From assembly GCF_000002425.4 (NCBI RefSeq), contig NC_037275.1:1824636-1888635 (forward strand): a stretch of 64,000 nucleotides of DNA, read 5' to 3'. The notes below the pieces were generated by a model. That model did not search any database. It saw nothing but the letters and a program-made list of their open reading frames with translations, and had not been told where the DNA came from. The stretch's first letter is position 1. The number at the start of each line of letters is the position of its first letter. The stretch is from Physcomitrium patens. Lineage: Eukaryota; Streptophyta; Bryopsida; Funariales; Funariaceae. Shown piece after piece: positions 23,460 through 35,037 of the stretch. A program made the position numbers and the translations under genes.

Positions 23460-24895
23460 GAGTACCTACTATTGCCGCGCAAGTGATCTTGCCTCCCCCC
23501 CATAGTGAAAAAATGGACCCCCCTGGACGGCAGAACTTCCGCACTAGCCAGAGATAGAACTCCATTCGTAGTTCGGTGTTGTATACTCGAAACTCCAACT
23601 CGTTGTAGCCGTGAGGCTTGGTAAACATTGGTGTGTCGGGAGAAAGAAATTCCGATCGGATCTCGACACGGTCATGGGCGTCTACATCTTACAAGAAAGT
23701 GAGGATCACCTTCCTTGGCGCTCGTCCAACTGAGGAATCTCCAAGACGTTCGAACTTTGCAAGAATGTAGTCTGCAAAGTCGATGTGCAGGCCTTTGAAG
23801 GCCCCGTGTGAGTTGATGAAGTCCATTGTCTGCAGTCTATGGCTCTCGCAGCCGGATATGAAGAGCCACCTCTTTCAATCTGCGAAGTATGGACTTCTAT
23901 TCTTTTCCAGAGCAGCAAGAACTTGATGGAAATAAGAGATGGTGTTTTGTTCTATAAGATCATCCTCCATCCCCGAAAGCTCTCGGAGGTCGATGATTCC
24001 AAGCTCGATATCACGAGCGCTCTCGTTATTCCATGCGTTGTCTTTCCACTTACTGAAGGTGTTCGTCCTCATATCATAAGTCTTGTAATAGGCACACGCG
24101 TATGGCACCTAGAACCCGTTCTTATGATTCAAGAAAACTTTCAAGAACTCTGCTGCGGCCGGAGAAATCTGCGCGCAGGTCTTGTTCTTGGACTTCAGTT
24201 GCTTCGCTTCAATAAAGTAGGATTCTCCAGGCCGCTCAAGGAGGACATTTATTGACGCACTCGTGATATTACGAGCCGTCTTGAACGCCTTCCAATTCTC
24301 ATGAATGAGGTCGCCCTCTGCGTTGATTAATCCCAAGCTTGGGTCTATGTTGTCGAGCTCTTTCTTCACTAGCTGCTTCCTCTTCCTCCTCTCCACCCGG
24401 TCCTTCGTGCTATAGCAGCTCTCAAGCACAGACGAGATTGATTTAATCGTCACCTTTGGATAGGGGAACTTTCGCTTCTCCCCAGATTGGTTAAGAGGGT
24501 ATTTCGTGAGCCTCTCCAGATCATTCAGGCTCAAGTTGCCGAGCCACTTGAAGTACTCGCGGCTGAGCATGCAACTCTCCTGCTTCCAGTTCTCTTTCTC
24601 GTTGAACTTCGCAAAGGTGTCGGGGTTGTAGAGCTCCCCGTGGGCAGCACTGGAAATAACCTCACTACAGAGGTTGTAGATGGGCTCCGGGGCAGTGATG
24701 ATCTTTAGCTCATTGACGAGCTTAAGCTTCTCCTCTGCACCCTTCGTGCGAGAAATTCTCAATGACTTGTTGACGTAAATCAATGAGAACCTCAAAGTCA
24801 TTGCTTTCTCGAATGCCTACGAGCAAATAGAAGAAGTTAAATATTTATTTTCTGAAACATAGCAAAGAATTCAATTCAAAAGAGGGAGAATAGCA

Positions 24896-25089
24896 AATCA
24901 GATCGAGTCGAGCTGATATCCTCTGAACAAGCCTTCATAATATCAGACTATTAAGTCATTCGAGAAATGTCGTCACATCAAAAATAATTCGATTGTGATG
25001 GAAAGTACAACCGTTCAGATCAGATCGAGTCGATCTGATCCCAAGTCAAGATATTCACATAATACAAATCAGATCGACTCGATCTGATT
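24896..25089. repeat. Three separate palindromes in intron 3
   Basis: Cores lie at 24896-24918 (mixed arms), 25018-25040 and 25067-25089. The last two use CAGATCGA in the left arm and TCGATCTG in the right, so both arms changed together. All lie in intron 3 (25096-24817); the third starts 7 bases inside its donor. Confidence 0.9.
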
Positions 25090-26676
25090 CTCTTACCTTG
25101 AATCCCTTCGTTCTGCATTGAATGTCCGAAGCTCTTCTCCCAGCTGTCGTGCCGGCGGCTGTGATCTGGAAAGGATTCTCTGGGCATCCCATACTCACCC
25201 AAACCGATCGTGCTCCGAGGATGTTGGTCGCCCATGACGGCTGCATCATCTGAAAGTGATTGATCTGATTGTAGTATGCTGATATGAACCTCAGTATCTC
25301 CGGAACGCTCGACCATACAATAAAGCAACTCCAGACGCGGAAGTCGCTCTTCACATCGTCATCAACCACGTTACTCTCGTCGGTTATGACCCTGCTGGCT
25401 GCAACACTGTGCTGCCCGTTGATGACAAAAAACTCTCCGTCTTTGATCTCCTCCCACGTTGTCGGCTTTGAGGTTCTATTCGTGGACATTATGCATAACG
25501 TTTGCCGGGCCTTTTGATAGGGCAGGTTCATGAGATACACCACCATTGCATCAACGAGCTTGTCCTCTTTCGATCGAATATTGAACTCCGTAGGTGCATC
25601 AATGAGTTTATCTATGGAGATGCCCTTCTTTGTATTGACCCCGAAGATGTATGCATCTTCGCACTCTGACCAGAACTTCTTGTACACTGCGGTGATGTGC
25701 TTGAAGTCGGGCTTACTCTGGGGTTCATACGATGACGGAACATCGGTCATCGCATCAGTAAAGGTCGGATGTTGAACCTCCGACACCTGGGAGCTGCCCG
25801 AAGCCGCTCGGCGATCTCCAGAAGGTGCAATGGGGCTACTTCTTGTCGATCCTCGCCCTGCAGAGCTGGACCGTAGCTTCGCTTTTTCCCGGCTGCTTGA
25901 AGGCGCAGGAGCTACTGTATCGACCGAAGCTTGACTTCCACCTACTGCTCGAACTTCTCTCCGGACAGACCGCGGGGCAGCTAATAGTTTCTGCGCCTCT
26001 AGTTTACCTTTGATGACGGAGAAATCTTGCAGAAGTGAATTTATCTTGGTGCAGAGCCGCTTGCCAAAAGCTGAGGACCCGTCCTTCTCGTTGTAGTCCC
26101 CCCTGTCGATTTTTGCCTCGAGTTGCTTCACCTCTCCTCTGTATTCAGTGGGCTCGAGGCTTTCGAGGAAGGGAGACATTATGAAGGGGATCCGCTTCGA
26201 GGGTATGAGAACTGTGAAGTGATATTCATCTGTGGGATCTATCAAAACTTCGGTAGTTACGCACTTCACCAGGATCATGTCGCCGTCTAAGTACTCGACA
26301 TCTTTTACCCGCTCTGCTGTCGTGAGCTTCAAGAATGCTTGACTTTTCTTGAATTTGATCAAAAACTGGATGTCGTGCGTGAATGGAATCATAGCTAGAC
26401 TCCATGCCTCGAGCTCCTCTGGGTCAAAAAACTTCCACGAGGTTCCATAAATCAACCGCGGGTGGGTCTCGTCATCGTCATCGGCACGCCGGTCGAGCTT
26501 ATCCAAGTACATGGACAATGATGCCTTGATGTCCTCCATCTGCAACAGACGTAGAAGCAAACATGTCAGATTATGTCCCGTCGACTTAATGACACAGTTA
26601 CTCCAATGAACCTTTTAAACTCTTCTTACTATATCAAATGTATTATTGGACACAAGAATAATAATCTTATATATGA

Positions 26677-26893
26677 AATCAGATCGACTCGAGCTGATTT
26701 ATGGTCCTCGTATTGCGTAGTGTGTTCTATGTAGGCCAATGTTAGTATTTTGGAAAACAACAATTACGAATACGAATTTATGATTTTAGTTAGGTTTTCC
26801 AATTGTATGATTCATCTTAATGTGTTTTTAATGCCGAAACATGGAAATCTACTATATATTCTTCACGTCAAATCAGATCGACTCGATCTGATT
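26677..26893. repeat. Two separate palindromes in intron 2
   Basis: Cores at 26677-26699 (CAGATCGACTCGAGCTG, mixed arms) and 26871-26893 (both arms in the GATCGA form). They stand apart from the 44-bp array in the same intron. Confidence 0.9.
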
Positions 26894-27225
26894 CTTTGGT
26901 GTTATGCGTAGTAATTTTGTAAAGGATTCTGTACCGGAGGAAAGAGTGAACTCGAGGTACATGGAGTTTATGCGTCAATGATGACGCTAGAATTATAAGT
27001 TTTCTACATTAGATTTAATTAAAATGGTGTCATTTTTTATACTAATATTATGGTTCATTTTATATTCCTATGTGAATGTAGCAATGGATATGCATTCAGT
27101 AATTTTTAAGAGAAGATAACTTAATTTGTTTGGATTATGACTAATTATTCTGGCCTAAATAATATTTTGGTGCGTAAACTAAATCAGAATATTTGAAGGA
27201 GAATGTAGCTTCATGCGATTGAACG

Positions 27226-27675
27226 AATCAGCTCGAATGGAGCTGATCATATTCGAAGACTGAATTCCTCCTTTTACGCGCTCATTGAAATGAAGCTCGT
27301 GGATCAGTTCGATTCGAGCTGATAGTATGTCGAAGCTATCGTAAGAATCAGCTCGAATCGAGTTGATGACATGTCGGGGCTATCGCAAGATATAGTTAGA
27401 GTTTAGCTAATGGTAGGTCGAACGATTGCAATATTCAGAGTTCATGCAGCTGATGGCTGGTAAGAGAGATTGCATGAATCAGCTCGAGTCGAGCTGATGG
27501 CAGGTAAAGGAGATTATATGAATCAGCTCGAGTCGAGCTGATTGCAGGTAAAGGAGATTGCATGAATCAGCTCGAGTTGAGCTGATGGCAAGTCAGGGAG
27601 ATTGCATGAATCAGCTCGAGTCGAGCTGATGGCAGGTCAGGGCGATCGAACGAATCAGCCCGAGTCGAGCTGATC
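27226..27675. repeat. Palindrome array, 44-bp period (intron 2)
   Basis: Five cores start at 27477, 27521, 27565, 27609 and 27653, exactly 44 bp apart, with a spacer like GGCAGGTAAAGGAGATTGCATG. Three looser copies precede them at 27226, 27301 and 27346. The spacer is unrelated to those in the 31-bp and 69-bp arrays. All are within intron 2 of the ParB-like gene. Confidence 0.95.
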
Positions 27676-28138
27676 TTCGTCCACGTCAGAGTTTCTATTA
27701 CCATGTGTATGGTAATAAGAAAATCTTGAAGTTGCTCGGCTCGAATGGAATGACACTGATTTTATAGAGAATTACCTGTGGGAACTGGATCTGCGAGATA
27801 CTGATGACGTAAGGACGCAACTGTGATTCCTCACGCGATGTACGCCTGGCCGCGGACGTCCTCCTGTTCTGCCCTATTCGTTATCGTACGAATACAAAAA
27901 TCGTGCACCGTGACACTACAGATCCAAGACGACACCAGGCAGTAAAGGAGATCAATTTCACAACCAATAAATGAAATGCAACGTCAAACACAAATGTGAT
28001 TGAAAACGAAGAGGAAGAGACCCAAGAATTTGACACCGTAGACAAATACAAGTCGGCACTTACAGGAACGTAGGGAGCGTCACGCACAGGGGAATCAAAA
28101 CAGCTCTCTGTGGCGTCAAAAGCTCCTGCCCTCATCAC

Positions 28139-30379
28139 CTGGAATTGACAATGCAATAAAATAGCTGGAACAGCAAAGGAGAAGTGAGGAACAGCAAACA
28201 AGAAGTGAGGAACAGCAAAGCAGAGGAGAGAAGCGAGGGTCACGACAACGTGACGAAGCACAGAGAAAATGCGCCAGGAGCGATGTGCGCAACAAAAAAG
28301 AGAAAGAGGAGAAATTTGTGGGCGAAAATGTTGTTTAACCCCCACCCTGAGCATATGCGTTCACGTGCCCCGGCCGTGTTCCCTTGCGCGATTTCGGCGG
28401 AAACTCGTCGGGAGCTTCGACGTCGTTTTCACGGGAACTCATCGGGAACTGCTGGGGAACAGGATGGGAAATGTTGGAGAGAAACGACGTTCTTTTCTAT
28501 AAAATCTCACTTTCAAATCATTCCTATAATGTGTGTACAGAAAGTGTATAATGACTGTTTTCTGACATTTCACAACAAAATTCAAATGATTGAAAACAAA
28601 ACATGCCTTTAAATAAAACCAATTCTTTACACTAGCAGGTCGAACTAATACAATCAGTGGATTGCATTTGGTTGTATATGTAAAGTTTTTTAAAAAGGAT
28701 AATTTTAATTTACATGATTATTTTAAATTTCCCAACCTTTTTCATCTACTCCAATTTCTTAATCAAAAAACCATTCATGTCATTGCAAATATTACCTTTT
28801 CTTCCATTTCATTCTCAAGACTTGAATCAATGTGAATAAAAAAATACTAATTAATTACTCAAGTATCACATTCAATACATTCATTCATTTTGAACGTCTA
28901 ATGAATAGTTTACTTTTAGTACATGAATAAAATAAGGAATTTTCAAGTTCCCAAATCAAATGTGACTAATGTGACTAATGTGACTAACCCCACGACAACG
29001 GATTACTTATACTACTCACATTAACCTACAAACTTCAAAATTCCATAATATATTCATATCATGTTTATAAATTATTCTTTATTATTTTCAATTATCCTTT
29101 CTTTTTATAAATTAATCTCAAGTCGAGGATAACTTTTCCATCTATAATAAAAATTTTAATTAAAAATATAAGATCAATCAAAAAATCAATTATAGATATA
29201 AGATCAGTATTAAATTAAGACTATGAAAAGACTCAATTTAACGAATGTTGATATTATTGACATGCGCAATAATTTATACAAGATATGCATAATACAAGGA
29301 CTATTAATTAATATGTTTTATTTTAGTTTTTCTTTTACCACATAATCATATAAATATAGTCAATACTATGCATTTAAGATGATTACATATCGACACATAA
29401 AATATCTGAATCATATTTACTTTTAGAGGTATGCACACATTTGCAATGAAGGATTAAACAAATAAGTAATTCACTTGTCCTTCTTTCATATAATCATTTT
29501 ATCACTTATCAAAGAATAAAATGTCATAGCAAGATAATTGATATATGAAGTAGCATACAAAATTGAACTTGAAATATGAACATTTTAGAAATCCGCATCC
29601 CACATCCCGATTGATGTCCTGTCAGCATCAATTCTCCATGGAGTCCTGCCCTACAGCCCCATACCCTCGACACCCAAGTATCGAACCGTGCTTGGATCCT
29701 TGGCGTTGCCCCTATCTATTGCGATGGATGGTTCAGATCTACTGTGGAGGATCGACGGTGGATAACGTCGTGCCCAGGGTAGGTGGGCTGCGTTGACTGC
29801 ATTCCCGCAAAGTCAGTTCTGCCGATGTCAATCCTGTGTTTTGTATTCCTCTTTGCTCGCACACTAGCTACGTTCTTCGATTTGGCGGCTTAGTCGACCT
29901 CCAGTGTCCAAGTGGTATGCCCTTCGAATGTCCCTTCATTTGTCTACTTACAATTCATAACGCACGAGCGCTAGAATTAATTTTGCTCTCATTCTCTGTT
30001 CTTGCAATTTCCAATTTTTAGGTGAGCTTCCATGTCTGAATTGAAGCGGGTTCCGATGTTGCCCATTGTGTTGGTTTTCTTCTTATGTTTTGTATGTCTT
30101 CATGTCCAGCCGTTTGGGCTGTTGCGGTCATCTCCCAGCAAGAGTAATGTATGGATTAGTCTTCTCTTTGTGCTCTCGTTTATTACATTTTCGGCGAGTG
30201 AGGTCTTGCAATGACCTAATGATGCGGAGGGGCATTTTTTTTCAATATAGTACTATTCATCCAGAATTCGGTACAATCTTGTCCTGCTACAGTAACACGT
30301 ACCCATACAATTCCACAATAGTGCAGATGACTCGCTTTATAACTGTGTCTCTCTGATAATTTATAATATGTGCTATGGA
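28139..30379. other. Intergenic region between the two transposon genes, palindrome-free part
   Basis: The stretch lies between the divergent genes. 28140-28500 is GC-richer and may hold a promoter and 5' exon of the ParB-like gene; exon 1 is preceded by an AATTCCAG acceptor-like site. 28510-29560 is AT-rich with nothing recognisable. 29563-30230 is a GC-richer island with short open frames. No palindromes occur here. Confidence 0.45.
30032..30214 (+). CDS. Possible 60-residue membrane peptide
   Basis: A short ATG frame within the GC-richer island has two hydrophobic stretches (LPIVLVFFLCFVCLHV and VWISLLFVLSFITF). Nothing else supports it and I do not recognise it. Chance is a real possibility. 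Confidence 0.15.
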   Translation: MSELKRVPMLPIVLVFFLCFVCLHVQPFGLLRSSPSKSNVWISLLFVLSFITFSASEVLQ

Positions 30380-31691
30380 AATCAGCTCGACTCGAGCTGA
30401 TTTTCTGAAAGGTCCAATACGTCCTCGTTGTTCAAAACTATTGTCAAGAATCAATTGGAGTAGAGCTGATTTTATGAAAGGTCCACTGCGTCATTGTTAT
30501 TGAATACAATCACCTAAAATCAGCTCGAGTCGAGCTGATTCTCTGAGACGTCCAGTAAGTCTTCATTCAAAGGTATTAATGTCAACAATCAGCTCGAGTC
30601 GAGCTGATTCTCTGAGAGGTGTATTACGTCGTCGATATTGAAAACAAACGTTCAGAATCAGATCGAGTCGAGCTGATTCTATGAGAGGTCCAGAATTTTT
30701 GATTGGTCCAATACGTCTTTGTTATTGAAAACTGTTGTCTAGAATGAGCTCGAGTCGAGCTGATTCTCTGAGACGTCGAGTGCGTCTTCATTTAATAGTA
30801 TTAAGGTCAACAATCAGCTCGAGTCAAGCTGATTCTTTGAGAGGTAATTTACGTCCTCGGTACTAAAAATAATCGTTCAGAATCAGATCGAGCCGAGCTG
30901 ATTCTTTAAGAGGTCCATATTTTCTGAAAGGTCCCATGCATCCTTGTTATTAAATTTTTTTGTATAGAATGAGCTCAAGTTGAGATGATTCTATGAATGG
31001 TCCAGTTCGTCATTTTTATTATTTTCAAAAATCTAAAATCAGCTCGAGTCGAGCTGATTCTCTGAGACGTCTATAATGTCTTCATTCAAAAGTATTAATG
31101 TCAACAATCAGCTCGAGTCGAGCTGATTGTCTAAGAGGTGTATTACGTCGTCGATACTGAAAACAAACGTTTAGAATCAGATCGAGTCGAGTTGATTCTC
31201 TAAGAGGTCCAGAACATCCTCGTTAAAGAAAACTAATAGCTAGAATCAGCTTCATTCGAGCTGATTCAATGACAGGTCCAATTCGTCCTCGTTATTGAAG
31301 ACCAGTATCCAGAATCAAGTCGAATCGAGCTGATTCTGTGTCAGGTCCAGTTCGTCCTCCTTTAAATAACTGACAATCTGAATCAGCTCAAGTCGAGCTG
31401 ATTTTCTGAGTGCTCTATTATGCCCTCGTATTGGAGAACCAATGTCTATAATCAACTTCAGTTGAGCTGGTTCAATTAGACGTCCGGTACGTCCTTGTGA
31501 GTGAATTCTAACATCCAACATCCATTATCAGCTCGACTCGAGCTGATGTACGTGTCACGTATTCTTATCAGTGCGGAGATGTGCGCTGCCATTCGGAAAT
31601 TGGCATTCACTGAAATGTGGTTCATCGTTTTGCTTTGTACAATTTTTTCTCATCCATACATGTCCGCTAATCAGATCGACTCGATCTGATA
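30380..31691. repeat. Palindrome array, 69-bp period, upstream of the transposase gene
   Basis: About 18 cores start at 30380, 30449, 30518, 30587, 30656, 30742, 30812, 30881, 30968, 31037, 31106, 31175, 31244, 31313, 31381, 31450, about 31528 and 31669. Most steps are 69 bp; two steps of 86-87 bp carry an extra short piece. The spacer contains GAGAGGTCCA, TACGTC and CTCGTTATTGAAAAC. Higher-order pattern: the run 30518-30656 and the run 31037-31175 have the same order of spacer variants, as if three-unit blocks were copied. The last core, with both arms in the GATCGA form, is 78 bp before the transposase frame. Confidence 0.95.
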
Positions 31692-31746
31692 AGTATGAAT
31701 ACTGCCTCTTGTCTCTAGATGTTGGCGTAAGGTTTCTTTCATCGTT

Positions 31747-34626
31747 TTGATGAAGTGGTTGTTTTTATCCAGAGGACTCGTAAACGCTTCGGAATATAAA
31801 GTGTACATGGCTCATTCATCAGGGGATGATTTTGAGGACGCTGAATCCATCAATCCTGTAGTTCCCGAGTGCGAAGGACTTCCTCGGCGTCTGTGGATTA
31901 CGAAGTGTGTGACCCTCTATAATGCACATGGAAAATTGGTAGGCGAGGGTACATGCCATAGTGTTAATTCTGATCTTATGCTTGGCGCTAATGGTCCTCT
32001 TGGTGACACTCAGGTCGCAGTCCACATTTGCAAAACTCATTCCCAAGATGACATCCCCCAAGATCTTCTGTACGCACTTGTGGCGTGGCTTACAAAGCTA
32101 GTCCATTGCCATGGTGCTAGTCTCCACGACCACGAGGCTAAGGATAACTTCAATCAATTGCAAGCAGCTCGGGCAAACTCGGCGCTCTCAAAGTCCAAAA
32201 GGCCATATATGAATGGTATCCGAAATCCCTCTCAAGAGTCACCTCTAAAGTACAAAAAACTCCTCAGCGAAGAGTCTATCAACTTGGTGTCAAGTAAAGT
32301 GTGCTGTATGAGGAATTGCGTGTAGCCTTTTCCAAGAGAGAAGATTAAATCATTCCGCGAGCGAATGTATAATGGATCTACATTCCAGTTCAGAGCCCAT
32401 ATGAAGTTAGATGTGCATAGGGCGGTTCACAGAGATGCAAGCGGGCGGAAGATGGTGACAGTGGAGGGGTTCACCGTGTGCTTGCGTGCATGGATGCATA
32501 TTTCTGGGGTATCAGAAGCAACATTCTACCGCTACCAAGCATATGTAAAAGCTAATCGGGAGGCGAGGAACCATGGCAACACTGGATTACCGAAGCCAAG
32601 GAAGCACACTAAACAAGCGACAGCTACGTTGAAGTGTATCCTCGAGAAGGAGGCAGATCACATGCCACATCGTACTCGCAGTACAAAATCTGGGGAGAAG
32701 ATGGTTTCGATGATTCTCCCAGCTACCTTTCAATGGAAAGATCAAATTCCAAAAATCAACAAAGTTAATACTGCTTTTGGATTGACGGAGGTCTCTTCTT
32801 CAAACTTGAGCAAGATCAGAGCATCTAGGTTTCCAAAATTCGATGTCAAAAGACCCGGAGATAATTTTGCACGATGTGGTACCTGCGACAAGTACAAAGA
32901 GCTAAGGAAGGGTGCCATTGGAGGATCTGAACAGGCTATGAAGTGGACAAGGAAGTTGGAGAAACATCTTAGTATTGCTCGTGCTCATAGGGAGTACTAT
33001 TATGCTAAGCGATACTACTCGCAAACTTATCCCGATGAGTGCATGACAATCATGCATGACAAGATGGATCATGCCAAAACTGCATCTCCGGTATTTTCAC
33101 ATAAGAACAAAGAATTGGATGCTTTGGTGAAGCTACCTGTATCTGTGACAGGCATGATTGCTCATGGACACGGTGACGTGCGTTATGCTCATTATGGATT
33201 GGATAACTTTCCCCATGATTCAAATTATACTATTGGATCGATGACAAAGTTGTTGCGTGATTTGGAGGAACCTCCAAAATCATCTTCCCAAGAATTATTT
33301 TTGGGCTCTAGATCGACAGCTCTATTTCGTAGCATTCTCAAGGGTGCAGAGATGTGCAAAACATCACTAGATCCACAACCTGAGAGATTAGTAGGAGCAA
33401 CACCGTTGCCACCCATTTTGAATGTGCAAATGGATAATGCCACAGGGGAGAACAAAAATAGATATATTTTTGCTTTTTGGTCCCTACTTGTGGCAAAGCG
33501 GATCTTTCGCAAAGTGTATGTAAATTTCATGATAGTAGGACATACACATGACGACATCGACGCCTTATTTGGAAAATGGAGCATGCTTCTGAAGAAAGAG
33601 AACTTCCCTACTATCCCTGCACTTATGAAGTCGTTCATGGACGTGGAATCTATTCCCACTATCCCTCATCTTATCGAAGAGGTGCCGGATTTTAAAAATT
33701 TTATACTTGGATCTATTTTAGATAAAAGTGAAGTTCTTGTAGGTCACACAAAACCACAACAAGTCAAATTTTACTTGGATGCAACAGGGTGTCCAAAAAT
33801 GAAATACAAATTGTTTTGTACGGATGTAGAGTGGCTAGGAGAGGAAGGAGCACGCATTAAAATTTGGAAAGAGGATGCACAGGGATGTAGTTTGTGGCCT
33901 CGTGGTGAGCCATCGCCTGTTCCACAATGTACAATGAGAGGTGTGGAGGATATTGAGAAAGGAATATCAGGGTTCGTGAAATATTGGGAGAATTTGTGCA
34001 ATGCTGATGTCACTGGAGAGTATTGAAGACGGTATGAGCATTTGGTGGTGTATTGGCATAACGTGAAGGATGCATTGCATGAACCAATCATTCCTTATAA
34101 TATTCTGAGAGAAGGTCTTTGGCCAATTATCCGTGTGAGAGAAAATCTTGCAGATCAATTATCAGATGATGGCGAGGATCATAAGGAATTTGGAGAAGAT
34201 GATCCATATGTTGGTCCTCTGAGAGGTCGCCAACAACCATCTTTTAGAGTAGGTCGAGATGTTCGAGAAGGATATTTTGTTGCAATTCGACCTGCAGAAG
34301 GTGAAATACAACCAGTGTGGATAGCTAGGGCTTTGTCGAACCCAGATTGTAATCCTGAGAAACCAAACTGCATTCTCATTCAATATTTTCATCCGACCTT
34401 AAGAAGTGTGGATGTACAACAGTTCTATACAGGTTGGGATAGCGAGAGAGGTTTGCATTGAAAGATCGAAGAGAATGAACCTCCTGTTTCGAAAGAAACG
34501 AATGCTCTTATGACAGCGTGGTCACCACGAATCAGAAAGGACACAAGTGAATGAGTGATCAAAATTCCGGCTCCACAAATTGAAATAATCAAGCAGAGTC
34601 TTGCATCGTATATTAAAAATGTATGA
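31747..34626 (+). pseudogene. Transposase-like protein, DUF7869-like, with premature stops
   Basis: A single frame runs about 960 codons without a frameshift, broken by TAG at 32323 and TGA at 34024, 34459 and 34552. N-terminal part (to 32322): CVTLYNAHGKLVGEGTC, LGDTQVAVHI, like an accessory domain of plant En/Spm-type proteins. Next NCV-stop-PFPREKIKSFRERMY, a helix-turn-helix-like segment (ISGVSEATFYRYQAYVKA), and FARCGTCDKYKEL. The RNase H-like core has acids in TIMHDKMDHAK (33058, 33067), NVQMDNATGENKN (33433) and VGHTHDDIDALFGKW (33550-33559), matching the DUF7869 group. The C-terminus (GYFVAIRPAEGEIQPVWIAR) is a BAH-like tail. Start could be 31747 or 31807. It would cut and join the element at its TIRs. 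Confidence 0.75.
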
Positions 34627-35037
34627 ATGAAATATACAAATTTTTCATTGTGATTTGAATATTCATATTTTGGTAACATAGTTTTTAAAATTTTATAGTA
34701 TTGTGACAAAGGTAGTAGAACTCGTAGTGTATAATAAGTGGTTTTAGTTTGATTTAGTTTTATAGATAACTATTGTAGATATTCCTTAACTATAGTTTTA
34801 TATGTACACAAAAATTACTTGTATAAAGTTATATCAAAATATTTGATTAAGTTAGAACATTGTTATTTTCAATCACATCTGTATTTGACACCTTACAAAT
34901 CAATAAAAACTCTCATTTTAAAGGAAATTACTTATCACAAGTACTGAATTGCTACCTCATTGACCTTATTTGACTATACATATAATCCAATTTTTGTTAC
35001 TTCTATTTGATTGTTTTATTTTGAGAGACACCAAACC
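34627..35037. other. Right subterminal region of the DNA transposon
   Basis: AT-rich, without genes or palindromes. It probably holds the 3' end of the transposase transcript. Confidence 0.4.

Larger units (their letters stand above)
22039..28135 (-). pseudogene. Transposon gene with ParB/Srx-like box and methyltransferase-like C-terminus
   Basis: Five exons can be placed: 28135-28064 (MRAGAFDATESC), 27868-27776 (ends YVISISQIQFPQ), 26539-25097, 24816-23470 and 23121-22039. All four introns have GT and AG ends and phase 0. Exon 2 plus exon 3 resemble the ParB/sulfiredoxin fold: a short YVISISQIQF strand, then DGEFFVINGQHSVAASR at about residues 390-410 of exon 3, like the ParB 'DGERR..AA' / Srx 'GGCHR' box. 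Exon 4 ends FTKPHGYNELEF, RKFCRPGGSIFSLWGGGK, reminiscent of motif I at the C-terminus of permuted N4/N6 DNA methyltransferases. Exon 5 is acidic, basic and Ser/Pro-rich with a coiled coil. Exon 4 has three in-frame stops (TAG 24111, TGA 23877, TAA 23691). The exon model is firm, the fold assignments are tentative. Confidence 0.68.

Noticed and set aside
24109-24801. A separate 230-residue gene
   Set aside because: It is the first half of exon 4, ended by a premature TAG; the same frame continues to 23470.
23189-31691. CRISPR array
   Set aside because: Period is regular, but the repeats are palindromes with spacers that are themselves repeated, in a spliced eukaryotic transposon.
22039-34626. 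Stop-codon reassignment to explain in-frame stops
   Set aside because: TAG, TGA and TAA all occur in frame in the transposon, while TAG and TAA end the host cyclophilin, USP and START-like genes in the standard way.
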